NCBI GenBank assembly: GCA_030532035.1
Contig: JAUNLX010000002.1
Coordinates: 78,451-142,450 of the forward strand
Direction of reading: 5' to 3'
DNA length: 64,000 bases
From: Clostridia bacterium
GTDB taxonomy: Bacteria; Bacillota; Clostridia; Oscillospirales; Acutalibacteraceae
A program made the position numbers and the translations under genes. This document shows, in pieces, positions 9,928 through 18,864 of the stretch. The notes beneath the pieces were generated by a model. It searched no databases. It had not been told where the DNA came from and saw only the letters and a list, made by a program, of their open reading frames with translations. Positions within the stretch are counted from its first letter, which is position 1. The number at the start of each line of letters is the position of its first letter.

Positions 9928-10536
9928 TCATATAAGCCCTGCGACTGAAATGTTGAAATATTCATCGACATAAGATTGCAGGGTTTTAATACATTCAGGT
10001 GTAGCTCCTTTTATCGTTTTATTATCTATGCTTTGTTTGACTTTTCCTAAATTAAAAATACTAACAGCATTTAAAAAATTTAACTGTTCTGTTCTCTTTT
10101 GATTGCCAATCCAAGAAGCAGGAAATACGCCAGATTTTATCCCGTAATTTAATAAAAAATAATCAGAAACGGCAAATAACTCTAACATCTTTTTTTTGTT
10201 TTCTTTTGAAAAAGAAAGATTGTGTATAATGAAAAAGGTAATTTTACATAGAGTTTCAATGGACATCTCTCTATCGCTTTCTTCATCTTCAATTTTATGA
10301 ACCCTTGTCATTGCCACTTTGCCTGCATCTCGTCCCAATAAATAATCTGCGCTGACTTTATAATAGTCTGCTATTTTTTTCAAAAAATCTAAGCCACATT
10401 CTCGGATACCATTTTCATAATGGGATAATAGAGATTGTGAAATACCTAAATCGCTTGCAACTTGTTTTTGACTTTTCTTGCTCTTTCTTCGAAGTTTAGA
10501 AATTTTCAGGGCAAAATCAGATACAGTTGTATTCAA
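9928..10536 (-). CDS. XRE-family transcriptional regulator
   Basis: The N-terminal HTH_3 domain (about residues 6-62) contains SQKQVASDLGISQSLLSHYE and DFLKKIADYYKVSADYLLG, typical of Cro/CI-like repressors. The remaining ~130 residues form an unrecognised, probably helical effector or dimerisation domain. I place the start at TTG 10536, preceded by GGTGAT; the longer ATG 10560 has no binding site. The gene start overlaps the plus-strand promoter of the divergent histidine phosphatase gene (10527-10556), so it may regulate that gene and itself. Target and ligand are unknown. Confidence 0.85.
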   Translation of the reverse strand: MNTTVSDFALKISKLRRKSKKSQKQVASDLGISQSLLSHYENGIRECGLDFLKKIADYYKVSADYLLGRDAGKVAMTRVHKIEDEESDREMSIETLCKITFFIIHNLSFSKENKKKMLELFAVSDYFLLNYGIKSGVFPASWIGNQKRTEQLNFLNAVSIFNLGKVKQSIDNKTIKGATPECIKTLQSYVDEYFNISVAGLI

Positions 10537-10556
10537 AAATATCACCACGCTATAAT
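10527..10556 (+). promoter_or_regulatory. promoter of the histidine phosphatase gene
   Basis: TTGTAT (10527-10532), an 18-bp spacer and TATAAT (10551-10556) lie 40 bp upstream of ATG 10596 and overlap the 5' end of the divergent XRE gene. Confidence 0.6.
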
Positions 10557-10595
10557 ACAAATAGTAATATTATTATATGTTAAAAGGAATAAAAA

Positions 10596-11228
10596 ATGAA
10601 GACTTATAGAATTTATTTGTTAAGACACGGGCTAACAGAAGAAAATACACAGGGAAGATATGTTGGCCATATGGATCCATCATTGAGTGAAGAGGGAAGA
10701 AAACAACTTGTTGAAATGAAAAAAACAATGGTATATCCCAAGGCACAAGCCTTAATATCAAGCCCTTTAAAAAGAGCAATTGAATCTGCAAAAATTTTAT
10801 ATCCATCTCTAAATCCAATTGAGATAAATCAATTTATGGAATGTAATTTTGGAGAATATGAGGGAAAAACAGCGGAAGAACTGGAACATGAAGATACATT
10901 CCCGAGATGGCTTGCGGGAGATAAAGAAACAGCCCCTCCAGGTGGTGAGAGTTCGGAAGAATTTGGAAACCGTATATGTGAGGGATTTGAAAAAGCCATT
11001 GACGGTATTTTCAAGAGCGGTATAACGGATACAGTTATAATGACGCATGGCGGTGTTATTATGAGCTTACTTTCCCGATATGGATTGCCGTCACTACCTG
11101 CAACTTCGTGGATGACGCCGAATGGTTGTGGATATGCTTTGCATATAAATGCTCATCTTTGGAGTATAATGAGAAAATTTGAAATTGTGGGCGAGTTACC
11201 CATGGAAAAATTAGATGAGGAAGAATGA
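10596..11228 (+). CDS. histidine phosphatase family protein (phosphoglycerate mutase-like)
   Basis: 210 residues. The RHG signature LLRHGLTEENTQGRYVG (residues ~7-23) carries the phospho-accepting His. SSPLKRAIESA supplies the second phosphate-binding Arg, ECNFGEYEG the acid region, and MTHGGV the second catalytic His. Such proteins include broad phosphatases, cofactor-dependent mutases and alpha-ribazole phosphatases. No cobalamin genes are nearby, so a general phosphatase is more likely. It overlaps the next gene (HAD phosphatase) by 4 bp. Confidence 0.9.
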   Translation: MKTYRIYLLRHGLTEENTQGRYVGHMDPSLSEEGRKQLVEMKKTMVYPKAQALISSPLKRAIESAKILYPSLNPIEINQFMECNFGEYEGKTAEELEHEDTFPRWLAGDKETAPPGGESSEEFGNRICEGFEKAIDGIFKSGITDTVIMTHGGVIMSLLSRYGLPSLPATSWMTPNGCGYALHINAHLWSIMRKFEIVGELPMEKLDEEE

Positions 11229-11881
11229 AAAATACAATAATATTTGATTTAGACGGTACTTTGTTAGATACACTGGAAGATTTACATAACAGTGTTAATT
11301 TTGCACTATCAAAATATGGATATAAAGAGCGAACTCTTGATGAGATAAGGACTTTTGTGGGAAACGGAGTAAAGGTTTTAATTGAAAAAGCTCTACCGAA
11401 TTATATAAATAAGGAAGAATTCGATAAAGTTTTTAACGCTTTTAAGGAGCATTATTCTAAAAATTGCAATGTAAAAACAAAGCCGTATGATGATATTATA
11501 AAAATTATAAAAATCTTGAAAAATAAAAAATATAAAGTAGCGGTTGTATCAAACAAAAGTGACAGAGAAGTACAAAATTTAACAAAAATATATTTTGACG
11601 GACTCGTGGATGTTGCAGTGGGACAAAGCGATGATATACGAAAAAAGCCATATCCAGATGAAGTTTTTAAAGCTTTAAATATTTTAAATTCAAATGAGGA
11701 AGAGAGCATATATATAGGTGATTCAGAAGTAGATGTTCTGACTGCTAAAAATTCTAATTTGGATTTGATTGCTGTTTTATGGGGCTTTCGTGACGAAAAT
11801 CAACTTAGAGATAGTGGTGCAAAAATTTTAGTTGAAAAACCAGAGGAAATTTTGGGAGTTATTGAAAAATATAATGAATAA
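11225..11881 (+). CDS. HAD-family hydrolase, phosphoglycolate phosphatase-like
   Basis: 218 residues. HAD motif I is FDLDGTLLDT near the N-terminus, motif II is VVSNKS, a lysine lies in RKKPYPDEV, and motif IV is YIGDSEVDVLTAKNS. The small helical cap between motifs I and II places it in the phosphoglycolate/pyrophosphatase (Gph/PpaX) subgroup. The substrate is not determinable from sequence. It is translationally coupled to the preceding phosphatase (ATGA overlap) and overlaps the response regulator gene by 8 bp. Confidence 0.88.
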   Translation: MKNTIIFDLDGTLLDTLEDLHNSVNFALSKYGYKERTLDEIRTFVGNGVKVLIEKALPNYINKEEFDKVFNAFKEHYSKNCNVKTKPYDDIIKIIKILKNKKYKVAVVSNKSDREVQNLTKIYFDGLVDVAVGQSDDIRKKPYPDEVFKALNILNSNEEESIYIGDSEVDVLTAKNSNLDLIAVLWGFRDENQLRDSGAKILVEKPEEILGVIEKYNE

Positions 11882-12545
11882 TATTTTGATAGTCGAAGAC
11901 GACAAATCGATTTTAGAAAATTTAAATAGCCTGCTAAAAAGCGAGGGATACTCTGTTTTGACGGCAAGTGGTCAAAGAGAAGCAGAGAATATCCTCTCTC
12001 AAAATGAAGTAGACTTAATTCTCTTGGATGTAACATTAAAAGACGGCAACGGTTTTTCTTTTTGTCGACAGATAAAGGAAAATACACCAAATATACCAAT
12101 TATATTTTTAACGGCTTTAGATGACGAGTCGAGCCTTATAACTGGGCTATCTTTAGGTGCCGACGATTATATATCAAAGCCGTTTAGATCTGGAGAATTA
12201 CTGGCAAGACTTCATAGGCGCTTGCAGAAAAAATCTGGGATTTCAAAGATGAAAATTCAAAATTTAATTGTAAATTTTGATACGGCACAAGTCTTAAAAC
12301 AGGGAAAAGAGATAAATTTATCGGCACTTGAATATAAAATATTTTTATTACTCATAAGACGCCCTGGAATAATTTTAAGCCGGGAACAACTTTTAAGTGA
12401 AATTTGGGATTTTGGTGGAGATTTTGTAAACGACAACACTTTGACTGTATATATAAAAAGGCTCAGAGAAAAATTAGAAGACGACCCCAAAGAGCCAAAG
12501 ATAATTGTAACCGTCAGGGGAATAGGATATAAGGTGATTAAATAA
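11874..12545 (+). CDS. OmpR-family response regulator
   Basis: The receiver domain (residues ~1-115) has ILIVEDDKSI (acidic pocket), LILLDVTLKDG (phospho-Asp), FLTALDDE and DDYISKPF (conserved Lys). A winged-helix DNA-binding domain follows (LSALEYKIFLLLIRRPGIIL, DNTLTVYIKRLREKLE, IVTVRGIGYKV). ATG 11874 is chosen because the receiver starts there; the frame opens earlier inside the HAD gene. It is followed immediately by its kinase and then an ABC transporter, the layout of peptide-sensing/resistance modules of Gram-positive bacteria. Confidence 0.93.
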   Translation: MNNILIVEDDKSILENLNSLLKSEGYSVLTASGQREAENILSQNEVDLILLDVTLKDGNGFSFCRQIKENTPNIPIIFLTALDDESSLITGLSLGADDYISKPFRSGELLARLHRRLQKKSGISKMKIQNLIVNFDTAQVLKQGKEINLSALEYKIFLLLIRRPGIILSREQLLSEIWDFGGDFVNDNTLTVYIKRLREKLEDDPKEPKIIVTVRGIGYKVIK

Positions 12546-13556
12546 GTGTGGATTTTTAAAAATAGACGATTTATCGTAACTCTTTTATCTGACATTATTT
12601 TGATTGCCTTATCTTTTGGTGCTACTTTTTTTATAGATAAAAAAGCTTCAGTCGTAATTTTCTTTTTTGTAATTGTTATCTCTGTTAGAGATATAATTAT
12701 GAATTATGATTTTTATAAAAAATTGCGAACTCTCACACAACAAATAAACAGGCTTTCTCAAAATGATATAATGATGAGCTTAAAAGATTATGCAGAGGGA
12801 GATTTGTCAATTTTAAGCTCGGAAATATATAAAATTGTAAGAGAATTAAAGGGTTTGACTGAAGAATTGACAAAGGAAAAAAAGCTTTTGTCTGACGCTT
12901 TGGCAGATATTTCTCATCAGATTAAAACTCCTCTGACTTCAATTGAACTTATGTTGTCTCGAATTTTGACACAAGATTTATCCGAAGATGAAAAAAGAAA
13001 ACTTTTTTATGAAATAAAAATCAAAATACAGAGTTTGGAATGGATGATTTTAGCCTTATTAAAATTATCTAAAATCGAAAATAAAATAATAAAATTACAT
13101 TTTGAAAAAATTTCATTAAATAATCTTATTTCTAAAGTAATTTCCGACGATTTAGGAGTTATAGCAGAATTTAAGAAAATTAATTTCATTACAGACAGTT
13201 CCGCAGAATACTTTGTTCAAGGGGACAAGCAATGGATAAGTGAAGCTTTTTCAAATATTATAAAAAATTCCATTGAACATACGCCTTTTGGCAGCAACAT
13301 AAAAATTTATATTTATAATTCTCCCTTGTATATAGGCGTTAAAATAGAAGATTCTGGAGATGGTTTTGCAGACAAAGATATAAAATATATTTTTGATAGA
13401 TTTTATAAAGATGAAAACGCTCCTGACAAGAATATTGGAATTGGTTTAGCGATTTCAAAATCTATATTTGAACGACATAATGCGACCGTAGAAGCATATA
13501 ACAGCAATTCTGGCGGAGGCTGTTTTGATATAAAATTTTATAAGGGAATTTTGTAA
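12546..13556 (+). CDS. sensor histidine kinase, two TM helices
   Basis: 336 residues with GTG start directly after the response regulator stop; AAGGTGAT lies 9 bp upstream. Two transmembrane helices (residues ~9-28 and ~33-50) are separated by only a few residues, so there is almost no extracellular sensor. Such kinases often sense through the partner ABC permease. The H-box is ADISHQIKTPLTSIE, followed by N-box (IIKNSIEHT), G1 (EDSGDGF), F-box (FDRFYKDE) and G2 (GIGLAISKSI). It likely pairs with the preceding regulator to control the ABC genes downstream. Confidence 0.93.
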   Translation: MWIFKNRRFIVTLLSDIILIALSFGATFFIDKKASVVIFFFVIVISVRDIIMNYDFYKKLRTLTQQINRLSQNDIMMSLKDYAEGDLSILSSEIYKIVRELKGLTEELTKEKKLLSDALADISHQIKTPLTSIELMLSRILTQDLSEDEKRKLFYEIKIKIQSLEWMILALLKLSKIENKIIKLHFEKISLNNLISKVISDDLGVIAEFKKINFITDSSAEYFVQGDKQWISEAFSNIIKNSIEHTPFGSNIKIYIYNSPLYIGVKIEDSGDGFADKDIKYIFDRFYKDENAPDKNIGIGLAISKSIFERHNATVEAYNSNSGGGCFDIKFYKGIL

Positions 13557-13574
13557 GTGACTAAAGAGTCACTT
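13555..13574. promoter_or_regulatory. inverted repeat before the ABC transporter genes
   Basis: AAGTGACT-AAAG-AGTCACTT is a perfect 8-bp inverted repeat in the gap between kinase and ABC ATPase, followed by TATAAT (13574-13579). Further down TTGTCA (13588-13593) could be a -35. This may be the response regulator's operator or a weak attenuator hairpin; no T run follows. Confidence 0.4.
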
Positions 13575-13630
13575 TATAATCATTCAGTTGTCATCCGATA
13601 ATGTTTTTATATTAATCGGGAGGAATTTTT

Positions 13631-14323
13631 ATGGAAATTTTAAGAGTAGAAAATTTAGTAAAAGAATATAAAACGGGAGAAAATGTTGTCAAAGCTGTGG
13701 ACAATGTTTCTTTCACAGTTCAAAAAGGCGAATTTGTCGCTATAATAGGAGCCTCTGGCTCTGGTAAATCAACACTTTTACATCTTATTGGCGGAGTGGA
13801 TAAACCAGATGGCGGAAAAATTTATGTTGACGGTGTAGATTTATATTCTCAAAACAATGAAAAACTCGCAATATTCAGAAGACGAGAAATAGGACTAATT
13901 TATCAATTTTATAATTTGATTCCAGTTCTAACTGTATCGGAAAATATCACATTGCCGTTACTAATGGACAATAGAAAATCGCCTAAAGCAGAATTAGAAA
14001 AAATGATTGAAATGTTAGATCTGCAAGGCAAGGAAAATCAATTACCCAACCAATTATCTGGTGGGCAACAACAAAGAGTTGCAATAGGTCGTTGTCTTAT
14101 AACTTCGCCTGCCATTGTTTTAGCAGATGAACCGACAGGGAATCTCGATAGCAAAACATCTTCGGGAATTATAAATTTACTTAAAACATCAAATCGAAAG
14201 TTTAATCAAACTCTGATTATCGTTACGCATGATAAAAATATTGCCGAACAGGCTGACCGAATAATTGAAATTTCCGACGGAAAAATTCTAAGAGATGAGG
14301 TCATAAAAAATGAATATATTTAA
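13631..14323 (+). CDS. ABC transporter ATP-binding protein (MacB/BceA type)
   Basis: 230 residues. Walker A IGASGSGKST, Q-loop region IGLIYQFYNLIPVLT, signature LSGGQQQRVAIGR, Walker B IVLADEPTGNLD, and H-loop IIVTHD are all intact. The sequence belongs to the LolD/MacB/BceA class, which partners FtsX-type permeases. GGGAGG precedes the ATG. The permease start overlaps its end by 14 bp. With the upstream two-component system it is most likely an antimicrobial-peptide or envelope-stress exporter. Confidence 0.94.
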   Translation: MEILRVENLVKEYKTGENVVKAVDNVSFTVQKGEFVAIIGASGSGKSTLLHLIGGVDKPDGGKIYVDGVDLYSQNNEKLAIFRRREIGLIYQFYNLIPVLTVSENITLPLLMDNRKSPKAELEKMIEMLDLQGKENQLPNQLSGGQQQRVAIGRCLITSPAIVLADEPTGNLDSKTSSGIINLLKTSNRKFNQTLIIVTHDKNIAEQADRIIEISDGKILRDEVIKNEYI

Positions 14324-16928
14324 GAAACTCACTCTCAAAGAATTAAAATTAAATAAAAAGCGAACAGCTGCGACGATTATAGGTGTAATTTTAAGTGCCG
14401 CTCTGTTCACTGCTGTTATATCATTTATTTCGTCTACTCTTTTTAATATGGAAAAAGAAGTCAGAAAGACGTCTGGAAACTATCATATAACGGTTTCAGA
14501 TGTCACAAAATCAGACTTTGACAAAATATTGAAAGAAACAGAAATAGAAAACCCCAATTATTTGTTGCACGTAGGATATGTGCCGCTAAATTTAACTAAT
14601 AAAAGCGCTAAACCATATTTGAGCATTGAAAGTATGGATAATAATTTTAGAGAAAATATAGTTTTTTCTATAATTTCGGGGAGAATGCCACGAAATTCAT
14701 CTGAACTTATTTTACCATCAAATTTCAAAAATGATGATATGGGAAATTATAAGTTAAATGATGTTGTTAAATTTGATATTGGAGAAAGAAAATTTAACAA
14801 TGATATTCTCGGACAAGGCCATCAATTTTTTGGAAACGATGAAAAATTCGAGAAAAAATTTCAAAAAGAGTATAAAATCGTTGGATTTTATACTTCTGAG
14901 TCCTATGGTTTATTCTCTGGAGCAGCATATACTGCTTTAACTATTGAAGACGCAGAGACAAATAAAGACAATACATATAAATTATTTATTTCATTGTCTA
15001 AGCCTCTGACACAAGGGGGAAAAGTTTACTCAAAATTATTCAGAATAAGCGATTTTGTAGATAAAACTTTATTGTTCGATATAGAGTGTATTGCATTAAA
15101 TAGCTCATTTAAGAAATCATTATATTTATTGGCTTTAATTTTCATCATTATAATTTTTGTTGGCTCTGTTTCACTCATATATAATTCTTTTTCAATCTCT
15201 GTGGCTCAGAGGACAAAAGAATTTGGTATGTTGGCTTCCATTGGAGCGACAAGGAAACAATTATTTAAGAGCGTGTTATTTGAAGCAAATATCATATCTA
15301 TTGTGGGAATGATTTTTGGATTTGCACTCGGCTGTGTCGGTATAGGAGTTACGCTGTGGAAAACAGGAGATATATTTAACAGCCTTCTTATGATGTCTGG
15401 AGACAAATTTGTTTTTCACATATCTTGGCCAGTGCTTGTGCTTGCAATATTATTAACATATATTACTGTAGTTGTTTCTGCTTCTATTCCAATTATTAAA
15501 GGGACTAAAGTTGCGCCGATAACAGCAATTAAGGAAAACAATTTTGTCAAAATAAAGAAGAAAAAAAATTATAAAACGCCAAAATTAGTATCTAAAATTT
15601 TTGGATTTGAAGGAACCTTATCTCACAAATACTATAAGCGTTCTAAAAATCAATATCGCACAACAATAATCGCTATATCAATGTCAGTTATTTTATTTGT
15701 TTGTTCAAATAGTTTTGTCACTTATCTCAACAATATTTTTTCTTCGCAGGTGGCTATGAGCCCAGATATTTTTGATTATTTTATAACATATATTGATGAA
15801 AATGAAACTGGAGAAAAACATATATTAGAAATGGCCGACAAAATTGCTAATAATGAAAAAATATCTCAAACAGAAATTGTCTATGAAATGGGAACTGAAT
15901 TTGGATATTTTGAAGCAGATAAAAAAGAAATTTTGCCTAAAGCTTTGAATGAAGCGAAAAAGACTGCTGAAATAAGAGCGGAAGCAGGAGATATATCCTT
16001 AACTCCAGTAAAAGATAATAATGATAGATTATATTTAAGCGGAAGCGTATTTTTTATGGATGAAGCGTCCTTTAAGAACATATTGAAAGCAAATAATATA
16101 AAAAATTATGGCAATGAAGCACTAATCTATTTACCTAAATATTCCATGGATAGCAAGGGCAAAAAAATTGCCAATGAAGAACTTACTAAAAAGCTTACCC
16201 ATATATATTATTCTGCTCAAAAGACAAAAGAACCAAAGAAAATAGAAAATACTATAATGATTAAAGAATTGCCGTCAATCAGTAATTTGGAATATGGAAG
16301 TAGTAATAATATTACGATTTGTTTGCCACTGTCACAGGCGCCTAAATATCGCTCTTCGTTAGTTTTGCAAAATCCACATACTCTTTTTATTAAAGCAAAA
16401 GATGGGCAGGAAAAACAACTTGGGCAAGATCTTGATAAAATTATAGAAAAAGAAAATAGCAATTATCATCTGATCAATTTTTATGAACAGATTGAACTCA
16501 TTAAAGGTGCTATATTCGTTCTAAAAGTTTTCTCCTATGGTTTTACGATTTTAATTTCGCTAATTTCTTTGGCAAATTTATTCAATGTTATTTATACAAA
16601 TGTTATGCTTAGACAAAAAGATTTAGCAGTTTTAAGATCTGTGGGAATGACGGAAAAATCTATAAAAAAATCAACGATATATGAAGCACTAAATTACAGT
16701 GTTCGATCGCTATTTTGGGGCGTGTCTTTGTCAATGGGGCTCAATTATTTGATGTTTATGGCGTTAAATAAAGCAAATGATATGGTTTCAAGTTTTTATG
16801 TGCCCAAATTCCCGGTTATCTTTGCTATAACAAGTGTAGTACTTTTAATATTCATTACAATGTTATATTTTATAAAACAGACATCAAAGCAAAACATAAT
16901 TGAAACCATTCGCAATCAAAATGTATAA
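14310..16928 (+). CDS. FtsX-like ABC transporter permease
   Basis: 872 residues. One TM helix lies near residues 18-40, then an extracytoplasmic domain of ~220 residues. Three TM helices (~268-395) contain the FtsX core (FGMLASIGATRKQLFKSVLFEA). A second half begins with a TM near 450, a large extracytoplasmic domain, and three final TM helices (~745-865) with a second FtsX core (DLAVLRSVGMTEKSIKKS). The duplicated layout matches peptide-responsive permeases paired with short kinases. No substrate can be assigned. Confidence 0.9.
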   Translation: MNIFKKLTLKELKLNKKRTAATIIGVILSAALFTAVISFISSTLFNMEKEVRKTSGNYHITVSDVTKSDFDKILKETEIENPNYLLHVGYVPLNLTNKSAKPYLSIESMDNNFRENIVFSIISGRMPRNSSELILPSNFKNDDMGNYKLNDVVKFDIGERKFNNDILGQGHQFFGNDEKFEKKFQKEYKIVGFYTSESYGLFSGAAYTALTIEDAETNKDNTYKLFISLSKPLTQGGKVYSKLFRISDFVDKTLLFDIECIALNSSFKKSLYLLALIFIIIIFVGSVSLIYNSFSISVAQRTKEFGMLASIGATRKQLFKSVLFEANIISIVGMIFGFALGCVGIGVTLWKTGDIFNSLLMMSGDKFVFHISWPVLVLAILLTYITVVVSASIPIIKGTKVAPITAIKENNFVKIKKKKNYKTPKLVSKIFGFEGTLSHKYYKRSKNQYRTTIIAISMSVILFVCSNSFVTYLNNIFSSQVAMSPDIFDYFITYIDENETGEKHILEMADKIANNEKISQTEIVYEMGTEFGYFEADKKEILPKALNEAKKTAEIRAEAGDISLTPVKDNNDRLYLSGSVFFMDEASFKNILKANNIKNYGNEALIYLPKYSMDSKGKKIANEELTKKLTHIYYSAQKTKEPKKIENTIMIKELPSISNLEYGSSNNITICLPLSQAPKYRSSLVLQNPHTLFIKAKDGQEKQLGQDLDKIIEKENSNYHLINFYEQIELIKGAIFVLKVFSYGFTILISLISLANLFNVIYTNVMLRQKDLAVLRSVGMTEKSIKKSTIYEALNYSVRSLFWGVSLSMGLNYLMFMALNKANDMVSSFYVPKFPVIFAITSVVLLIFITMLYFIKQTSKQNIIETIRNQNV

Positions 16929-16985
16929 ATTTCGATTATGAAATAAATTATAGATAATAAAATCATATTATAAAAATTATATATT

Positions 16986-17027
16986 TTGAACTTTTTTCTC
17001 CCTTTGCTATAATTATGGCAAAGGGAG
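16986..17027 (+). promoter_or_regulatory. promoter with 10-bp inverted repeat around the -10 box
   Basis: TTGAAC (16986-16991), a 16-bp spacer and TATAAT (17008-17013). The -10 box sits inside a perfect inverted repeat CTCCCTTTGC (16998-17007) / GCAAAGGGAG (17018-17027). The right arm also serves as Shine-Dalgarno for ATG 17035. This geometry suits a repressor site covering the promoter. Confidence 0.6.
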
Positions 17028-17034
17028 TGATTAT

Positions 17035-17649
17035 ATGAGCTTTTTAGATATTTCAGTAGATTTTTTTGAAGAAAATGACAACGAGATTACTGCTCGTATT
17101 CAGAAGTTTTTCCAAATAGAAAACGGAGATGAGTTTAATCAAACAGCTCTATATACTGGATTACAAAATGCAACTCATATTTTAACCCCGAGTTTTTGTT
17201 TTGAAAATGAAAAGACGATTGCAGATTATGATTTGTCTACATTTATAGGACCTTGCGAAGTTATTGAATTAAAAGAGCCTTATATAACTGGAGATTTAAT
17301 AAATCGTTATTTTTCAAAATTCGCCAAAAAATTGTTGATTAAATCCACACAAAATATTGAATTTATGCCAGGAGCAGCGGACGATCTTGCCTTTTGTGGA
17401 TATGAACTTATAGGTTTTGATAAAAATATTAATTTAGAAATAGACAAAATAAATACGCATCGTGCACTGATGAGAGACGGATGCGTACTTTTGAAAAATC
17501 TTGATTTGTCGGAAGTTGAAAGTGGAGAATATTTTTTATTCTCCAGTGTACTCAAATTAGGAAAAACTGAGGCTTCTCCGACAAGGGCTATTTTATTTAC
17601 AGAATATATAAATTGGCCGCCGAGAAAAGACGAACCACTTTATTTTTGA
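17035..17649 (+). CDS. degenerate cyclase / kynurenine formamidase-family protein
   Basis: 204 residues. The ordering of YDLSTFIGPCEVIEL, the AADDLAFCGYELIGFD segment, THRALMRDG and LDLSEVESGEYFLF with SPTRAILF matches the metal-dependent cyclase family (Pfam Cyclase), which includes bacterial kynurenine formamidase. The metal-binding signature H-x-G-T-H-x-D-x-P-x-H is eroded to LQNATHILTPSF: only one of the expected ligands remains. Hydrolase activity is therefore doubtful; it may bind a ligand without catalysis. It is monocistronic, with a promoter carrying an operator-like repeat, and ends 3 bp from the convergent lysC. Confidence 0.65.
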   Translation: MSFLDISVDFFEENDNEITARIQKFFQIENGDEFNQTALYTGLQNATHILTPSFCFENEKTIADYDLSTFIGPCEVIELKEPYITGDLINRYFSKFAKKLLIKSTQNIEFMPGAADDLAFCGYELIGFDKNINLEIDKINTHRALMRDGCVLLKNLDLSEVESGEYFLFSSVLKLGKTEASPTRAILFTEYINWPPRKDEPLYF

Positions 17650-17652
17650 AAA

Positions 17653-18864
17653 TTAGTTGTTGGGAAAAAATTTATCGTAAACGGCGCGGACAGCTTTGTC
17701 TGCGTCTTCTTCATTTATTAAAACAGAAATTTTAATTTCGGATGTCGCTATCATTTGAATGTTTACATTTGCAGAATATAGAGCCTCAAACATATCACTT
17801 GCAACTGCTGGATGAGATTCCATACCAGCACCGACAACGGAAACTTTTGCGACATTATTATCTACAAAAATATCGTCGTCGTCGATTTCTGAAAAAGCTT
17901 CAAGCAAAAGTTTTTTTGCCTCTTCTCCATGAGACCTTTGGACAGTAAAGGAAATATCTTTTGTTCCGTCACGACCTACAGACTGTAAGATGATATCTAC
18001 ATTTATATTTTTTTGAGCAAGCTTAGAAAACATCTTGAAAGCAATTCCGGGAACATCCGGCAATTTTATAACGGCAATTCTGGAAACATCGGTATCTTTT
18101 GTAACGCCTCTAATTAACATTTTTTCCAATTCAATGACCTCCTTGATTTTAGTTCCTGGTTTATTTGTTATCGAAGATAGAACTTCGACCTCAATATTAT
18201 ATTTTTTTGCCATTTCAACAGAACGATTGTTCAAAACTTGTGCACCTAAGGTTGCAAGTTCGAGCATTTCGTCATAAGTGATTTCGTCGAGTTTAGGAGC
18301 AGTGGGAATTTTGCGTGGATCGGCAACAAAAACGCCCTCAACATCGGTAAAAATTTGACATTTATCTGCCCCAACAGCAGCGGCAATGGCAACAGCCGTA
18401 GTATCGGAACCACCTCGACCGAAAGTTGTTATATTATCTCGTTTGTCTATCCCCTGAAATCCAGCAACGATAACAATATTATTCTTTGCAATTTCAGAAG
18501 TAAGTCTCTCTGTATCAATATTTTTAATTCTGGCGGAACCATAGACTGAATTTGTTGAAAAACCTGCTTGCCAGCCCAAAAGAGAAATTACCGGAAAATC
18601 CATTTTTTCAATTGCCATGGCTAAAAGAGAGGCTGATATTTGCTCTCCAGCAGATAATAAAACATCCATTTCTCTTTTTGACGCATTGGGATTTATTGCA
18701 TTTGCTTTTTCAATAAGCTCGTCGGTTGTATCTCCTTGAGCAGAAACGACGGCAATTACATTATTTCCCTTTTTATATGTATCAGTTATAACTTTTGCAA
18801 CATTTCTAACTTTTTCGTCTGTGGCTACTGAGCTACCACCAAATTTTTGAACTATCAAGCTCAT
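17653..18864 (-). CDS. lysC: aspartate kinase
   Basis: Phosphorylates aspartate, opening the Lys/Thr/Met pathway. 403 residues. The kinase domain has VQKFGGSSVAT, FGRGGSDTTAVAIAAA and a TDVEGVFVADPR loop. Two C-terminal ACT domains (DVSRIAVIKLPDVPG..., KVSVVGAGMESHPAV...) resemble the allosteric single-function enzyme. GGAGG precedes the ATG, which overlaps the hom stop by 4 bp, so hom-lysC form an operon. I see no lysine riboswitch upstream. dapF and dapL elsewhere in the window complete part of the route. Confidence 0.96.
   Translation of the reverse strand: MSLIVQKFGGSSVATDEKVRNVAKVITDTYKKGNNVIAVVSAQGDTTDELIEKANAINPNASKREMDVLLSAGEQISASLLAMAIEKMDFPVISLLGWQAGFSTNSVYGSARIKNIDTERLTSEIAKNNIVIVAGFQGIDKRDNITTFGRGGSDTTAVAIAAAVGADKCQIFTDVEGVFVADPRKIPTAPKLDEITYDEMLELATLGAQVLNNRSVEMAKKYNIEVEVLSSITNKPGTKIKEVIELEKMLIRGVTKDTDVSRIAVIKLPDVPGIAFKMFSKLAQKNINVDIILQSVGRDGTKDISFTVQRSHGEEAKKLLLEAFSEIDDDDIFVDNNVAKVSVVGAGMESHPAVASDMFEALYSANVNIQMIATSEIKISVLINEEDADKAVRAVYDKFFPNN

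Noticed and set aside
10596..11228. Alpha-ribazole phosphatase (cobC) assignment
   Set aside because: No cobalamin genes nearby; family-level call only.
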